Shown here: positions 35,179-44,610 of the stretch, piece by piece
Layout of the letters: every line of letters begins with the position of its first letter
Position numbering within the stretch: the stretch's first letter is position 1
Source of the DNA: Streptomyces sp. NBC_00572
GTDB taxonomy: Bacteria; Actinomycetota; Actinomycetes; Streptomycetales; Streptomycetaceae
Direction of reading: 5' to 3'
Assembly (NCBI RefSeq): GCF_026341815.1
Contig: NZ_JAPENX010000001.1
Span: 1,054,001-1,118,000 of the forward strand
DNA: 64,000 nt
Notes under the pieces: model-generated
Told to the model about the DNA's origin: nothing
Databases searched by the model: none
What the model saw: only the letters and a program-made list of their open reading frames with translations
Made by a program: the position numbers and the translations under genes

Positions 35179-36477
35179 CTAAATCCCCGTGGCCGCCTTC
35201 GCCGCGTTCGTAGCCCTGGTCGTCTGCCACGGCCTGCACAGGCCCAGGAAGCAGGCCAGGGCCAGGACGGCGCAGGTCAGCTGGACGACCGCCATCGGGA
35301 CGGCGGTGTGTTCGCCGGCGATGCCGACGAGCGGGGAGGCGACGGCGCCGACGAGGAACGACGTCGTGCCGAGCAGGGCGGACGCGGACCCGGCGGCGTG
35401 CGGGGTGCGCATCAGGGCCTGGGCGTTGGTGTTCGGCATGGCGAGGCCCATCGCGGACATCAGGACGAAGAGTCCGGCCGCGATCGGCACGAGCCCGACC
35501 TCTCCGAAGACGCCGCTGGTCATGAGGAGCAGCGCGAGCGAGGAGACGAGGATGGTCCCGAGGCCCCAGCCGAGCGCCTTGTCGAGGCTGACGCGGCCGA
35601 CGAGCAGTTTGCCGTTGATCTGGCCGACGGCGACGAGTCCGATCGAGTTGAGGCCGAAGAGCAGGCTGAAGGTCTGCGGCGAGGCCCCGTAGATCTCCTG
35701 CACGACGAACGGCGACGCCGATATGTAGGCGAAGAGGGCGGCGAACGCGAGCCCGCCGGTCAGCATGTACCCGGCGAAGACCCGGTCGGTGAGCAGGCCC
35801 TTCATGGTGCGCAGGGCCTGACCGACCCCGCCCTCGTGCCGGCGCTCGGGCGGCAGCGTCTCGGCGAGGAAGCGCCAGACGACGAGGGTGAGGAGGATGC
35901 CGATGACGGTGAGGACGTAGAAGACGCCCCGCCAGTCGGTGATCCGCAGGATCTGGCCGCCGATGAGGGGCGCGATGATCGGGGCGACGCCGGAGATCAG
36001 CATCAGAGTGGAGAAGAACCGGGCCATCTCCACGCCGTCGTACAGGTCGCGGACGACCGCGCGGGCGATGACGATGCCGGCGGCGCCGGCGAGGCCCTGG
36101 AGCAGCCGGAAGCCGATGAGCGTCTCGGCGGTGGGGGCGAGGGCGCAGACGGCGGTGGCGAGGACGTACACGATCATGCCGATGAGCAGCGGGCGGCGTC
36201 GGCCCCACTTGTCGCTCATGGGGCCGACGACGAGCTGGCCGAGGGCCATGCCGGCGAGGCAGGCGGTGAGGGTGAGCTGGACGGTGGCGGCGGGGGCGTT
36301 CAGCGCGCCGGTGACCTCCGGCAGGGCCGGGAGGTACATGTCCATGGAGAGCGGGGGCAGGGCGGTCAGCCCACCCAGGACGAGGGTGACGAGCAGCCCG
36401 GTCCGCCGGGTGGCGGTGACGGCCGGGGCGCTTTCGGTTATGTGTCCTTGTGTTGTTTTCTGGCCGCTCTCCGGCAT
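35179..36477 (-). CDS. Bcr/CflA-family multidrug efflux MFS transporter
   Basis: A 432-residue twelve-helix drug:H+ antiporter. The family entry sequence MDMYLPALPEV (Bcr/CflA signature) lies in the first helix, with motif A as GPMSDKWGRRRPLLIG and the segment QGLAGAAGIVIARAVVRDLY. ATG at 36477 is preferred because GGAG sits six bases ahead; ATG at 36489 is the longer alternative. It is divergent from the Gfo/Idh gene with under 100 bp between. Substrates of homologues include bicyclomycin and chloramphenicol; the substrate here is unknown. Confidence 0.94.
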   Translation of the reverse strand: MPESGQKTTQGHITESAPAVTATRRTGLLVTLVLGGLTALPPLSMDMYLPALPEVTGALNAPAATVQLTLTACLAGMALGQLVVGPMSDKWGRRRPLLIGMIVYVLATAVCALAPTAETLIGFRLLQGLAGAAGIVIARAVVRDLYDGVEMARFFSTLMLISGVAPIIAPLIGGQILRITDWRGVFYVLTVIGILLTLVVWRFLAETLPPERRHEGGVGQALRTMKGLLTDRVFAGYMLTGGLAFAALFAYISASPFVVQEIYGASPQTFSLLFGLNSIGLVAVGQINGKLLVGRVSLDKALGWGLGTILVSSLALLLMTSGVFGEVGLVPIAAGLFVLMSAMGLAMPNTNAQALMRTPHAAGSASALLGTTSFLVGAVASPLVGIAGEHTAVPMAVVQLTCAVLALACFLGLCRPWQTTRATNAAKAATGI

Positions 36478-36569
36478 CAACCGCTCCATTTCGTTGAATC
36501 CTTGCCTATGCTCTCAGCTCGATCGGCATGGTCGAGACCTCTGTGGGACGGATGGGACGGGTGGGGAAC

Positions 36570-37574
36570 ATGGGCGACACGGTGCGCTGGGGAATTCTGG
36601 CGACGGGCGGCATAGCGGAACGGTTCACCACGGACCTGCTGACGCTCGACGGCGCGGAGGTCGTCGCCGTCGCGTCCCGTACCGAGGCGTCGGCGAAGGC
36701 CTTCGCCGACCGGTTCGGGATCCCGCGAGCGTACGGCGAGTGGGACGGGCTCTTCACCGACGAGGACGTCGACGTCGTGTACGTGGCGACCCCGCACCAC
36801 GCGCACCGGGAGGCGGCCGGGCGCGCCCTGGAGGCGGGCAAGGCGGTGCTCTGCGAGAAGGCTCTCACGCTCAACGCGCGCGAGGCAGAGGAACTCGTCA
36901 CCCTGTCCCGGGACCGCGGCCTCTTCCTGATGGAGGCCATGTGGATGTACTGCAACCCGCTGATCCGACGCTTCACGGAGCTGGTCCGCGACGGGGCGAT
37001 CGGCGAGATCAGGACCGTACAGGCGGACTTCGGGCTCGCGGGCCCGTTCGCGGCGGACCACCGGCTGCGGGACCCTGCGGTGGGCGGCGGGGCGCTGCTC
37101 GACCTGGGCGTGTACCCGGTGTCGTTCGCACAGCTGCTGCTCGGTGAGCCGGACAAGGTCCACGCGCACGCGCTGCTCTCTCCGGAGGGCGTCGACCTCA
37201 ACACCGGCATGCTGCTCGGCTGGTCGGACTCGGGGGCGTCGGCCCTGCTGTCCTGCTCGCTCGACGGGGACACGCCTCTGACGGCCTCGGTGACGGGTTC
37301 GCTGGGCCGGATCGACATTCCGCGCGGCTTCTTCTTCCCGGATCGGTTCACGCTCCACCGCGACGGCCACGAGCCGGAGGAGTACGTGGCGGAGAACGAC
37401 CCGCACTCCCTCCGGCACGAGGCCACCGAGGTGATGCGCTGCCTGCGGGCGGGCGAGACGGAGTCCCCGCTCGTCCCCCTCGATGGCTCCCTCGCGGTGA
37501 TGCGGACGCTCGACGCGGTACGGGACCGCATCGGCGTCCGCTATCCCCAGGAACAGCCGGTCGAGCAGGCGTGA
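36570..37574 (+). CDS. Gfo/Idh/MocA-family oxidoreductase
   Basis: A 334-residue NAD(P)-dependent dehydrogenase. The N-terminal Rossmann fold begins RWGILATGGIAERFTTDLL; the family motif E-K-P is present as VLCEKALTLN; the catalytic region is LLDLGVYPVSFAQLLLG with GALLDLG preceding the usual His/Tyr positions. It resembles trans-1,2-dihydrobenzene-1,2-diol dehydrogenase or sugar dehydrogenases, but the substrate is not assignable. I prefer ATG at 36570 (GGTGGGG upstream) to ATG at 36528, whose extra 14 residues are not family-like. Confidence 0.92.
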   Translation: MGDTVRWGILATGGIAERFTTDLLTLDGAEVVAVASRTEASAKAFADRFGIPRAYGEWDGLFTDEDVDVVYVATPHHAHREAAGRALEAGKAVLCEKALTLNAREAEELVTLSRDRGLFLMEAMWMYCNPLIRRFTELVRDGAIGEIRTVQADFGLAGPFAADHRLRDPAVGGGALLDLGVYPVSFAQLLLGEPDKVHAHALLSPEGVDLNTGMLLGWSDSGASALLSCSLDGDTPLTASVTGSLGRIDIPRGFFFPDRFTLHRDGHEPEEYVAENDPHSLRHEATEVMRCLRAGETESPLVPLDGSLAVMRTLDAVRDRIGVRYPQEQPVEQA

Positions 37575-37597
37575 TCAAGCGGGCTTGAGGCCCGGGA

Positions 37598-39238
37598 TCA
37601 CGCCGGCCTGAGGCCCGGGTCGCCCGCCTCCGTGACGAAGGAGGCGGCCGTGGTGACGGGGGCGCCCTGGGTCGTCACGTACGGCACCGTACGGAAGTCG
37701 GCCCGGGCGCTCTCCTCGCCGAGCGCGACCGTCACATAGCCGCGCCGCCCGTTGAAGAACCTCAGGTGCGGGTTGGACTGCATGAGCTTGTCGTAGTTCG
37801 ACGGGCGGTCGGCGCCGTCCTTGCCGCTGCTGATCGAGGTGGCGACGATCTCGGTGCCGACGGTCCGCGAGGCCGGGTCGCGGAAGTCGGCCTTGATGTC
37901 GAGGCCGTAGCCGACGTGGACGTCACCGGTCAGCACCATCAGGTTCTCGACGCCGGCGGCCTCCACCCCCGCGAGGATCCGCTGCCGGGACGCCGGGTAG
38001 CCGTCCCAGGAGTCCATGGAGAGCTTGAAGTCGGCGGTGGGCCGGTCGCGGCGCTCGGCGAAGACGACCTGCTGCGGCAGCACGTTCCAGCGGGCCCGGG
38101 ACCGGCGCCAGCCGTCCACCAGCCACCGCTCCTGCGTGGCGCCGGTCATCGTCCGCGCCGGGTTCTCGGACTCCGGTCCCGGCACCTGCCAGCCGTCGCC
38201 GTACGCCTGGTCGGAGCGGTACTGGCGGGTGTCGAGGATGTCGAACTGTGCGAGCCGCCCGAAGCCCAGCCGCCGGTAGAGCCGCATGTCGGGGCCCTCG
38301 GGCCGCTGGGGGGCGCGGAGCGGCTGGTGCTCCCAGTAGGCGCGGTAGGCGGCGGCGCGGCGGAGCAGGAACTCCTCCGGCGGGACGCCGTTCTCGGGGA
38401 TGCCGCCCGCGTAGTTGTTCTCGGTCTCGTGGTCGTCCCACGTGACGACGAAGGGGTGGGCGGCGTGCGCGGCCCGCAGGTCGGGGTCCGACTTGTAGAG
38501 CCCGTACCGGAGCCGGTAGTCGTCCAGGGTGAGCGTCTCGCGGTTGAAGACGGCCGGGAGGGTCCGGTCGGTGTAGGCGCGGGCGCCGCCGGTGGCGTTC
38601 ACGGCGTACTCGTACAGGTAGTCGCCGAGGTGGAAGACGACGTCGACGTCCTCCTGCGCGAGGTGGCGGTAGGCCGTGAAGTACCCGTCGTGGTACGCCT
38701 GGCAGGAGACGGCGGCGAGCTTCAGACCGGCCTTGTGGGCCCAGGGCGCGGGCGCGGTGCGGGTGCGGCCGACGGGGCTGGTCCAGTCGCCGACCCGGAA
38801 GCGGTAGAAGAACTCGCGGTCCGGGTCGAGGTGGTCGACCTCGACGTGGACGGTGTGCGAGAACTCCGGGTGCGCGGTGGCGCGCCCGCGCCGCACGGTC
38901 CGCCCGAAGCGCTCGTCGCGGGCCAGCTCCCAGTGCACGGAGACCCGCTCGGCGGGCAGCCCGCCGCCGGGCTCGAAGGGGCGGGGCGCGAGCCGGGTCC
39001 AGAGCAGGACGGACCCGGGCAGCGGGTCGCCGGACGCCACGCCGAGGGTGAACGGGTTCTCGGTGACACGCCGGCCGTCGAGCTCGGCGGCGGCCGCGGC
39101 ACCGGCGACGGGCAACTGGGTCGCGAAGGCGAGCGCGGCGGCGGCCCCGGTGACGGTGAGGAACCGGCGTCGGCCGAAGTGCCGTGCGGCGGCGCGGAGT
39201 TCCTCGGAATGCTCGTGGACGTCGTGTACGCGGTTCAT
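37598..39238 (-). CDS. phoD: Alkaline phosphatase D (PhoD-like), Tat-exported
   Basis: A 546-residue secreted phosphodiesterase/phosphomonoesterase that releases phosphate outside the cell. The twin-arginine signal is [19 protein letters not shown]; mature processing is likely near AAAAAEL. An N-terminal immunoglobulin-like domain ([18 protein letters not shown]) precedes the catalytic domain with [19 protein letters not shown] and LTGDVHVGY, which hold the Fe/Ca ligands. ATG at 39238 has GGGAGGG five bases ahead. PhoD genes are usually PhoP-controlled; no clear PHO box was identified by eye. It is divergent from the SDR gene. Confidence 0.95.
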   Translation of the reverse strand: MNRVHDVHEHSEELRAAARHFGRRRFLTVTGAAAALAFATQLPVAGAAAAAELDGRRVTENPFTLGVASGDPLPGSVLLWTRLAPRPFEPGGGLPAERVSVHWELARDERFGRTVRRGRATAHPEFSHTVHVEVDHLDPDREFFYRFRVGDWTSPVGRTRTAPAPWAHKAGLKLAAVSCQAYHDGYFTAYRHLAQEDVDVVFHLGDYLYEYAVNATGGARAYTDRTLPAVFNRETLTLDDYRLRYGLYKSDPDLRAAHAAHPFVVTWDDHETENNYAGGIPENGVPPEEFLLRRAAAYRAYWEHQPLRAPQRPEGPDMRLYRRLGFGRLAQFDILDTRQYRSDQAYGDGWQVPGPESENPARTMTGATQERWLVDGWRRSRARWNVLPQQVVFAERRDRPTADFKLSMDSWDGYPASRQRILAGVEAAGVENLMVLTGDVHVGYGLDIKADFRDPASRTVGTEIVATSISSGKDGADRPSNYDKLMQSNPHLRFFNGRRGYVTVALGEESARADFRTVPYVTTQGAPVTTAASFVTEAGDPGLRPA

Positions 39239-39373
39239 GTGACCCTCCCCAGACGGATGCTGTCCGTCCGTCATTCGAGGGGGGCGGGACGACCTCACGT
39301 TGTCGGGTACAGAACATCCACGTGTCGGGACAATGAGTTCATGGGGCACGCGTCTCGCGTACGCTGCGCGCCC

Positions 39374-40132
39374 ATGAGCATCGCAGTGGTGACGGGAGCG
39401 GGTTCGGGCATCGGCCGCAGCGTGGCCCACGCCCTCGCGGCGGCCGGCTGGTCGGTGGCCCTGGCGGGACGCCGGGCGGACGCCCTGGAGGAGACGGCGG
39501 CGGCCCTGCCCGCCGGGGACACCGGGCCGGGCGACTTCCTGGTCGTCCCGACGGACGTGACGTCGGCGGAGGAGGTCACAGCCCTCTTCGCGGCGGTACG
39601 GGACCGCTACGGCCGCGTCGACCTGCTCTTCAACAACGCCGGTACGTTCGCGGGCGGCGGCGTCCCCGTCGAGGACCTGGACCCGGACACCTGGCGCACG
39701 GTCGTCGACGTCAACCTGACGGGCGCGTTCCTCTGCGCCCAGGCGGCCTTCCGGACCATGAAGGAACAGGACCCGCAGGGCGGCCGGATCATCAACAACG
39801 GCTCGATCTCCGCCCACGTACCGCGCCCGCACTCGATCGCGTACACGGCGACGAAGCACGCGATGACGGGCCTGACGAAGTCCCTGTCGCTCGACGGACG
39901 CCCGTACCGGATCGCCTGCGGTCAGCTGGACATCGGCAACGCGGCGACGGAGATGACGGCCCGCATGCAGACCGGCATCCTCCAGGCCAACGGGGAACTG
40001 GCGGTGGAGCCGGTGATGGACGCGGCGGACGTGGCGGCGACGGTGGTGCACATGGCGGCACTGCCGCTGGAGGCGAACGTGCAGTTCGCGACGGTGATGG
40101 CGACGGGCATGCCGTACATCGGGCGGGGATGA
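39374..40132 (+). CDS. Short-chain dehydrogenase/reductase
   Basis: A 252-residue classical SDR. The cofactor loop is [13 protein letters not shown] with an Arg-rich second strand (LAGRRADAL), suggesting NADP(H). The catalytic set is Asn in FNNAGTF, Ser in NNGSISAH, Tyr and Lys in [13 protein letters not shown] at 39374. It is monocistronic: it ends in a repeat-built hairpin at 40130-40199 that it shares with the convergent NTF2-like gene. The physiological substrate is unknown. Confidence 0.94.
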   Translation: MSIAVVTGAGSGIGRSVAHALAAAGWSVALAGRRADALEETAAALPAGDTGPGDFLVVPTDVTSAEEVTALFAAVRDRYGRVDLLFNNAGTFAGGGVPVEDLDPDTWRTVVDVNLTGAFLCAQAAFRTMKEQDPQGGRIINNGSISAHVPRPHSIAYTATKHAMTGLTKSLSLDGRPYRIACGQLDIGNAATEMTARMQTGILQANGELAVEPVMDAADVAATVVHMAALPLEANVQFATVMATGMPYIGRG

Positions 40133-40199
40133 CCCCGCCCGACGCACGGACGGTGGGCGGGGACGGCCCCGCCGGACGCACGGACGGTGGGCGGGGTCA
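40130..40199. terminator. Bidirectional terminator built from a direct repeat
   Basis: TGACCCCGCCC (40130-40140) pairs with GGGCGGGGTCA (40189-40199), and both contain the stop codon region of a flanking gene. Inside, the 22-mer GACGCACGGACGGTGGGCGG plus GG occurs at 40141-40162 and 40175-40196 and allows alternative CCCCGCC/GGCGGGG stems. It separates two convergent genes. Confidence 0.7.
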
Positions 40200-40520
40200 G
40201 GCCTGACCGGTCTCGAAGCGGGAGATCTTGCCGCCCTCGACGACGAAGTGCCAGCGGGTCTTCATCTCGCCCCAGGTGTCGTTCCGGAAGCGGGCGACGA
40301 GATCGAGACCGCCGCCCTTCTCGGACTCGATCTCCATGTGCCCGCGCGAGGCGAAGATCTCTTTCTCCGTCCATTCGTCCAGGTCCCGGTCGGACCCGTC
40401 GTCGGACATGGTCGCTCCGGGAGCCAGGGTCTCCAGGAAGGCCGTCTGGTCATTGGCGTTGAGGGCCGTGACGAACGCACGCACGGCCGGGTCGGTGAGC
40501 CGGTCAACGGGAAGGGTCAT
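40197..40520 (-). CDS. NTF2-like / SnoaL-type small protein
   Basis: A 107-residue cytosolic protein with the cone-shaped NTF2-like fold. It begins VRAFVTALNANDQTAFLETL, typical of nuclear-transport-factor-2-like proteins, and ends WHFVVEGGKISRFETGQA, the usual closing strands. Such folds serve as isomerases, hydrolases or binding proteins; no catalytic set is certain. ATG at 40520. It is convergent with the SDR gene and its stop lies within the shared terminator. Confidence 0.85.
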   Translation of the reverse strand: MTLPVDRLTDPAVRAFVTALNANDQTAFLETLAPGATMSDDGSDRDLDEWTEKEIFASRGHMEIESEKGGGLDLVARFRNDTWGEMKTRWHFVVEGGKISRFETGQA

Positions 40521-40623
40521 GCCCTAGCCGTACACCGCGCCGGGCCCCCGGCGCGTGTCGCACGCCGAAGGGACCCGGCAGGCTGCCCCGGATGACCGAC
40601 AGCGGCCGGGGGCGGGCGGCCCG

Positions 40624-41742
40624 TCAGGACCAGTCACAGGCCTTGCCGTCGTTGTCACGGTCGAGGCCCGAGCGGTAGCCGGGCTGACCCCGGTAGATGG
40701 GGGCCTTGCCGGCGGCCCGGACGGCGTCGCAGTTCTTGTAGTAGGCGAGGCCGCCACCGGAGCCGCCGGAGCTGCCGCCACCGCTGCCGTGGCGGTTCGG
40801 GTCGGCGTCGCGATCCGAGTACCGGTCCGAGTCCCGATCCGAGTCCCCGTACAGGCGGGCGTAGTCCTCGCTCGGGCAGGACAGACCGGGCCGGGTCAGG
40901 GAGAGGCGTACGGACATGTGGGCGGGCCGCTCGACGTCCTCGCCCGCCTCCGGGTCCTGGAAGCAGATCCGCCAGTCCTCGTGCCGGGCGCTCAGCTCCA
41001 CGTCCGTGTACACGCTGGCCCCCCGGATCTCCGTGAGACCCACCTCGCGGAGTTCGGCCGAGCCCTTCGCGAAGGTCATGCCGACGACGTTCGGCACCTT
41101 GGGGAAGACGACGGCCACCCCGTCCCGCGCCGGACACGGGCTGCTCTTCTCGACGACGGCGAACTCGATCCTGATCCGCCGCCCCTTCGAGGCCGTGGCC
41201 GTCTCCCCGGCGGCCGGCTCCTGGAAGCACACCTTCCAGTTGCCGTCCACGAGCTGCATCTTGTCGTCCTCGGTCGCGTCGTGCGACCGCGCACGGAACC
41301 CGGCCTCGTACGCCGCCCGCGACGCCGTCTCCAGATTCTGCCCCCGGTAGTCGGCCACGACCCGCCGCACCGTGGGGGTCGGGGTGGGCGTGGGCGGGGT
41401 GTAGGGGGCGAAGGCCGTCGGACGCGTGCCGACGAGCGGCTTGGCATCGGCGACGGTGGGCTTGTCCGCGGACGAATCGCTCGTGCCCACGGCCACGAAC
41501 CAGACCCCGGAGAGGACGGTCGCGAGCACCTTCCGGCCCGGCGACCACCGGGTCCGCCAGGCCAACACGATGCCCGCCGGGGGCATGAGGACGAGACAGA
41601 GGACGACGAACCCGGGCCGCCGCCACCAGCGTTCCCCGGTCGACCTCACGGACGCCGGGCCGTTCGTGCCCCGCGACACGTCCGACCGCCCCCGAGACCC
41701 GCTCCCAAACCCACCCTGATCCTGACTCCGATCGTGCTCCAC
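40624..41742 (-). CDS. Membrane-anchored PASTA-like and excalibur calcium-binding domain protein
   Basis: A 372-residue protein with a basic cytoplasmic N-terminus, two hydrophobic segments (about 45-90) and a Pro/Thr linker. Two PASTA-like domains follow (VVADYRGQNLETASRAAYEAG; FPKVPNVVGMTFAKGSAEL), each with paired cysteines (WKVCFQEP...SSPC; WRICFQDP...LSCP). A Ser/Asp/Arg low-complexity stretch (DSDRDSDRYSDRDAD) and a C-terminal excalibur domain (YYKNCDAVRAAGKAP, DRDNDGKACDWS) complete it. PASTA domains bind muropeptides or beta-lactams; excalibur is an EF-hand-like Ca2+ motif. There is no kinase domain. It is probably an envelope protein binding cell wall and calcium. Confidence 0.9.
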   Translation of the reverse strand: MEHDRSQDQGGFGSGSRGRSDVSRGTNGPASVRSTGERWWRRPGFVVLCLVLMPPAGIVLAWRTRWSPGRKVLATVLSGVWFVAVGTSDSSADKPTVADAKPLVGTRPTAFAPYTPPTPTPTPTVRRVVADYRGQNLETASRAAYEAGFRARSHDATEDDKMQLVDGNWKVCFQEPAAGETATASKGRRIRIEFAVVEKSSPCPARDGVAVVFPKVPNVVGMTFAKGSAELREVGLTEIRGASVYTDVELSARHEDWRICFQDPEAGEDVERPAHMSVRLSLTRPGLSCPSEDYARLYGDSDRDSDRYSDRDADPNRHGSGGGSSGGSGGGLAYYKNCDAVRAAGKAPIYRGQPGYRSGLDRDNDGKACDWS

Positions 41743-41873
41743 GGCGCGCGGGACCTTCCCCTCCCTGACGACTTCTCAGCGCCACACAGCCTATGACCTG
41801 CGTGTTCGCTGGCCTCGGGCAGGGCCGTACGGGCAGTGTCCGCGTAACCGCCGTACCCACCCCAGGAGGAGCG

Positions 41874-42308
41874 ATGTCGAACGCCGGCAAGGTCGTCAAG
41901 CTGTACGCGAAGGGGGCCCCCGTCGGGGCCGAGGACGGGGCCCTGGTCGGCTTCCTCGCCGACCCGACCCGGGCCGGGGAGTGGCTGGTCACCCGGGAGG
42001 ACGGGGGCTTCCGGATGACCGCGAAGGGCACGGAGGAGACCATCGCCTCGGCGGGCACCGAGCGCGCCCCGGCGCTCGTCCGCCCCGACGACTCCCCCGC
42101 CTCCGTCTGGCGCCTCCAGCGCGTCGACGCCGACGGCACCACCACGATCACCTCGCTCGTCGACCTCAAGGACGGCACGTACGTGATCGACCAGAACGGC
42201 CTGGCCCTCGGCCGCGACCTCTTCGAGGACCGGTCCCTGCTTCCCAAGCGCGTCTTCGTCCGCACGGACGACCGGGACCCCCAGTGGAGGATCGAGGTCC
42301 TCGCCTGA
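41874..42308 (+). CDS. Hypothetical beta-rich protein (144 aa)
   Basis: A 144-residue soluble protein without signal peptide. Short strands alternate with turns (KVVKLYAKGAPVG, EWLVTREDGGFRMTAKG, VWRLQRVDADGTTTITSLVD, KDGTYVIDQNGLALG). The pattern, with a repeated W/L-x-x-x motif about every 45 residues, resembles a beta-trefoil such as I66-type protease inhibitors, but this is only a fold guess. ATG at 41874 has CAGGAGGAGCG ahead, a strong ribosome site. It is a single gene between two minus-strand genes. Confidence 0.75.
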   Translation: MSNAGKVVKLYAKGAPVGAEDGALVGFLADPTRAGEWLVTREDGGFRMTAKGTEETIASAGTERAPALVRPDDSPASVWRLQRVDADGTTTITSLVDLKDGTYVIDQNGLALGRDLFEDRSLLPKRVFVRTDDRDPQWRIEVLA

Positions 42309-42449
42309 GTTCGTAGAACCGGAGCACACACGCCACCGCCCCATCCGGGCCCCCGGGTGGGGCGCAGCCATGACCAGTCGCCCGTTCGGTCCGGCCAGGT
42401 GTCCCCCTGGCCGGGCCCTCCCGGGCCCGGGAACACACAACAGGCCGCG

Positions 42450-43196
42450 TCAGCCGGTGAACCCCGGCACCACCAGACCGGACTCGTACGCGATGACCAC
42501 CGCATGGGTCCGGTTCTGTGCGCCCAGCTTGGTCAGCACGTTCCCGACGTGCGTCTTCACCGTCTCCAGGCTCACCGTCAGCGACTCCGCGATCTCCGGG
42601 TTGGAGAGGCCGGTGGCCATCAACCGCAACACCTCTTCCTCCCGCCCCGTCAGCGCCGCCTTCGGCAGCGCCGCTGCGGAGTCCAGCGGACGGGCGGCGA
42701 CCATCCGGCGCAGCGTCGCCGGGAAGAGGATCGCCTCCCCCGCCGCCACCACCCGCACGGCCTCCGCGATCTGCCGGACCGGAAGCCGCTTGAGCACGAA
42801 CCCGCTGGCCCCCGCACTGAGGGCGGCGGTGACGTAGTCGTCGTTCTCGAACGTGGTGATGACGACCACCTTCGGTGGCGCGAAGGAAGGGCCGACCGAA
42901 TCCGCCGGCTCCGGAGACTGCGGAGACTGCGGAGACTGGGCCAACTCCGGCGACTCCGCGAGGAGTTGCCGGGTGGCCTCGATCCCGTTGCGGCGTGGCA
43001 TCCGTACGTCCATCAGGACCACGTCAGGACGCAGCCGCCGCGCCCGCTCGACCGCCTCCACACCGTCGGCGGCCTCCCCGACCACCACGATCCCCGGCTG
43101 CGCCGCGAGCAGGGTACGCAGACCACTGCGCGTCACCTCGTCGTCGTCCGCGATCAGGAGGGTCGTCACGGTCTCGCCGGTGTCGGGGCCTGTCAT
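42450..43196 (-). CDS. NarL/FixJ-type response regulator
   Basis: A 248-residue regulator with a receiver domain (phospho-acceptor Asp in VVLMDVRMPRRNG, about residue 56; switch Thr in VVITTFEND; Lys in GFVLKRLP) and a LuxR helix-turn-helix (LTGREEEVLRLMATGLSNPE, LTVSLETVKTHVGNVLTKLG). Between helix 3 and strand 4 is an extra segment of about 20 residues with SPQSPQSPE, encoded by a 9-bp tandem repeat at 42912-42938. Its start overlaps the kinase stop (ATGA). It probably controls the divergent serine hydrolase at 44611 or a transport function; this is inference from position. Confidence 0.95.
   Translation of the reverse strand: MTGPDTGETVTTLLIADDDEVTRSGLRTLLAAQPGIVVVGEAADGVEAVERARRLRPDVVLMDVRMPRRNGIEATRQLLAESPELAQSPQSPQSPEPADSVGPSFAPPKVVVITTFENDDYVTAALSAGASGFVLKRLPVRQIAEAVRVVAAGEAILFPATLRRMVAARPLDSAAALPKAALTGREEEVLRLMATGLSNPEIAESLTVSLETVKTHVGNVLTKLGAQNRTHAVVIAYESGLVVPGFTG
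42912..42938. repeat. 9-bp tandem repeat inside the response-regulator gene
   Basis: GGAGACTGC, GGAGACTGC and GGAGACTGG follow each other without gaps (plus-strand reading). They keep the frame and encode repeated Ser-Pro-Gln in the receiver domain insert. Confidence 0.9.
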
Positions 43197-44473
43197 GCCG
43201 ACAACCGTACGGGCAGCCTGACCGCCAGTCGCCAGTGCCTCGGCCCGTCCGGGCCCGCCTCGATCTCCCCGTGCAGCAGGCGCACGCGCTCGACGAGACC
43301 GGGCAGGCCGTGCCCGGAAGTGGGGAAGGCCTTCCGGCGGCCCGGCCCCGCGCCCACCCCCGTACCGGCCCCGGTCCCGTTGACCACCCCTAGCTCAAGA
43401 ACGTCCGGTCCGGCCGCCACCCACACCTCGATCGGACCGCCCGCTCCGTGCCGCATGGCGTTCGTCAGCCCCTCCTGCAGGATCCGGTACGCCGCCCGCG
43501 ACAGCGTCCCCTGCACCTGCGCCAGATCCCCCGACCGTTCCCACTCCACCGCCGCGCCCGCGTGCCGCAACCGGTCGAGCAGCTCGGGCAGATCGGCCAG
43601 GGTGCGGGTCGGCGCCGTCTCCGCCTCCTGCTCGCGCAGCACCCCGAGCACGTAGTCCAGGTCTTCGAGCGCGGCACGGGCCGATTCCTCGATGCTGCGG
43701 AGGGCGGCACGCGCCGCCACCGGGTCGGCGGACATCAACTCGCTCGCGACAGCGGCCTGGATCGTGTTCGTCGTCAGCGTGTGCCCGATGGAGTCGTGCA
43801 ACTCGTGGGCCAGCCGGTTGCGTTCGGCCAACCGCAGTTCCCGCTCGGCCGCGAGGGCGAGCCGCTCGGCCGTCGACGGCCCGAGCAGCCTCGGCGCCGA
43901 CCACCGCAGGGCGTTGGTGACCAGCACGCAGACGGCTGCCGCGAGCAGCAGACAGCCCAACGCCACCGCCCAGCTCTGCCAGCCGCCCTCCACCCGCACC
44001 GACCGGCCGAACAGGCTCAGTTCGAACTCGGCGCCGAGCCAACCCCCCGGGAGGGCCAGGGCCACGAAGAGCAGCACACCGCTCGCGAGCGCACCCGTCC
44101 AGCCCAGCGCCACATGCAGCAGCAGCCAGAGAGGAGTCCGCCAACGGTCGGCGACGGACGGAACGGACGAGGAGACGGACGAGGGGACGGCGGCCCCCGG
44201 GGCGGCCGGGGTCGGCAACGCCACCCTCAGCAGCCGACGGGCGGACACGACCAGGACCCGCCGAGTGGTGCGGGCCAGACCGATCAGGCCGATCAACGCC
44301 GCCCAGACGAGGAGGACCACGACGACCTGGACTCCCTCGGGAGCGGATCGCCAGGCCAGCGCCGGCAGCAGCGCGAAGGACAGCAGGGGAAGGCTGGCCA
44401 GAACGGCGCCGTAGGCGAACAACGCTCCCGAGTACGTGGAACGGCGCAGCAGCGGCCGGAGTCCCTTGATCAT
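43193..44473 (-). CDS. Sensor histidine kinase (HisKA_3, NarL-partner type)
   Basis: A 426-residue membrane kinase. It has four to five hydrophobic segments in the first 190 residues, a dimerisation/phospho-acceptor region with LAHELHDSIGHTLTTNTIQ (phospho-His in ELHDSIGH) and a HATPase domain ending GHGLPGLVERVRLLHGEIEA. Just before the G2 box is an extra Gly-rich loop (GTGAGTGVGAGPGRRKAF). ATG at 44473; the stop overlaps the regulator start, so the two are coupled. There is no recognisable extracellular sensor domain, which suggests it reads a membrane or envelope signal. Confidence 0.95.
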   Translation of the reverse strand: MIKGLRPLLRRSTYSGALFAYGAVLASLPLLSFALLPALAWRSAPEGVQVVVVLLVWAALIGLIGLARTTRRVLVVSARRLLRVALPTPAAPGAAVPSSVSSSVPSVADRWRTPLWLLLHVALGWTGALASGVLLFVALALPGGWLGAEFELSLFGRSVRVEGGWQSWAVALGCLLLAAAVCVLVTNALRWSAPRLLGPSTAERLALAAERELRLAERNRLAHELHDSIGHTLTTNTIQAAVASELMSADPVAARAALRSIEESARAALEDLDYVLGVLREQEAETAPTRTLADLPELLDRLRHAGAAVEWERSGDLAQVQGTLSRAAYRILQEGLTNAMRHGAGGPIEVWVAAGPDVLELGVVNGTGAGTGVGAGPGRRKAFPTSGHGLPGLVERVRLLHGEIEAGPDGPRHWRLAVRLPVRLSA

Positions 44474-44610
44474 AATCGGCCAGTATGTACGGGCGGTTCA
44501 CGAGCGTCCTCCCCCGATCGGGGGAGCAAAAGCTCCCGCCTTCCCGCGATGCGCGTCCGCCCCCCTGGAAAACATGATCGTGTCCTGCCCGATCGACGAA
44601 AGGACAGCTG

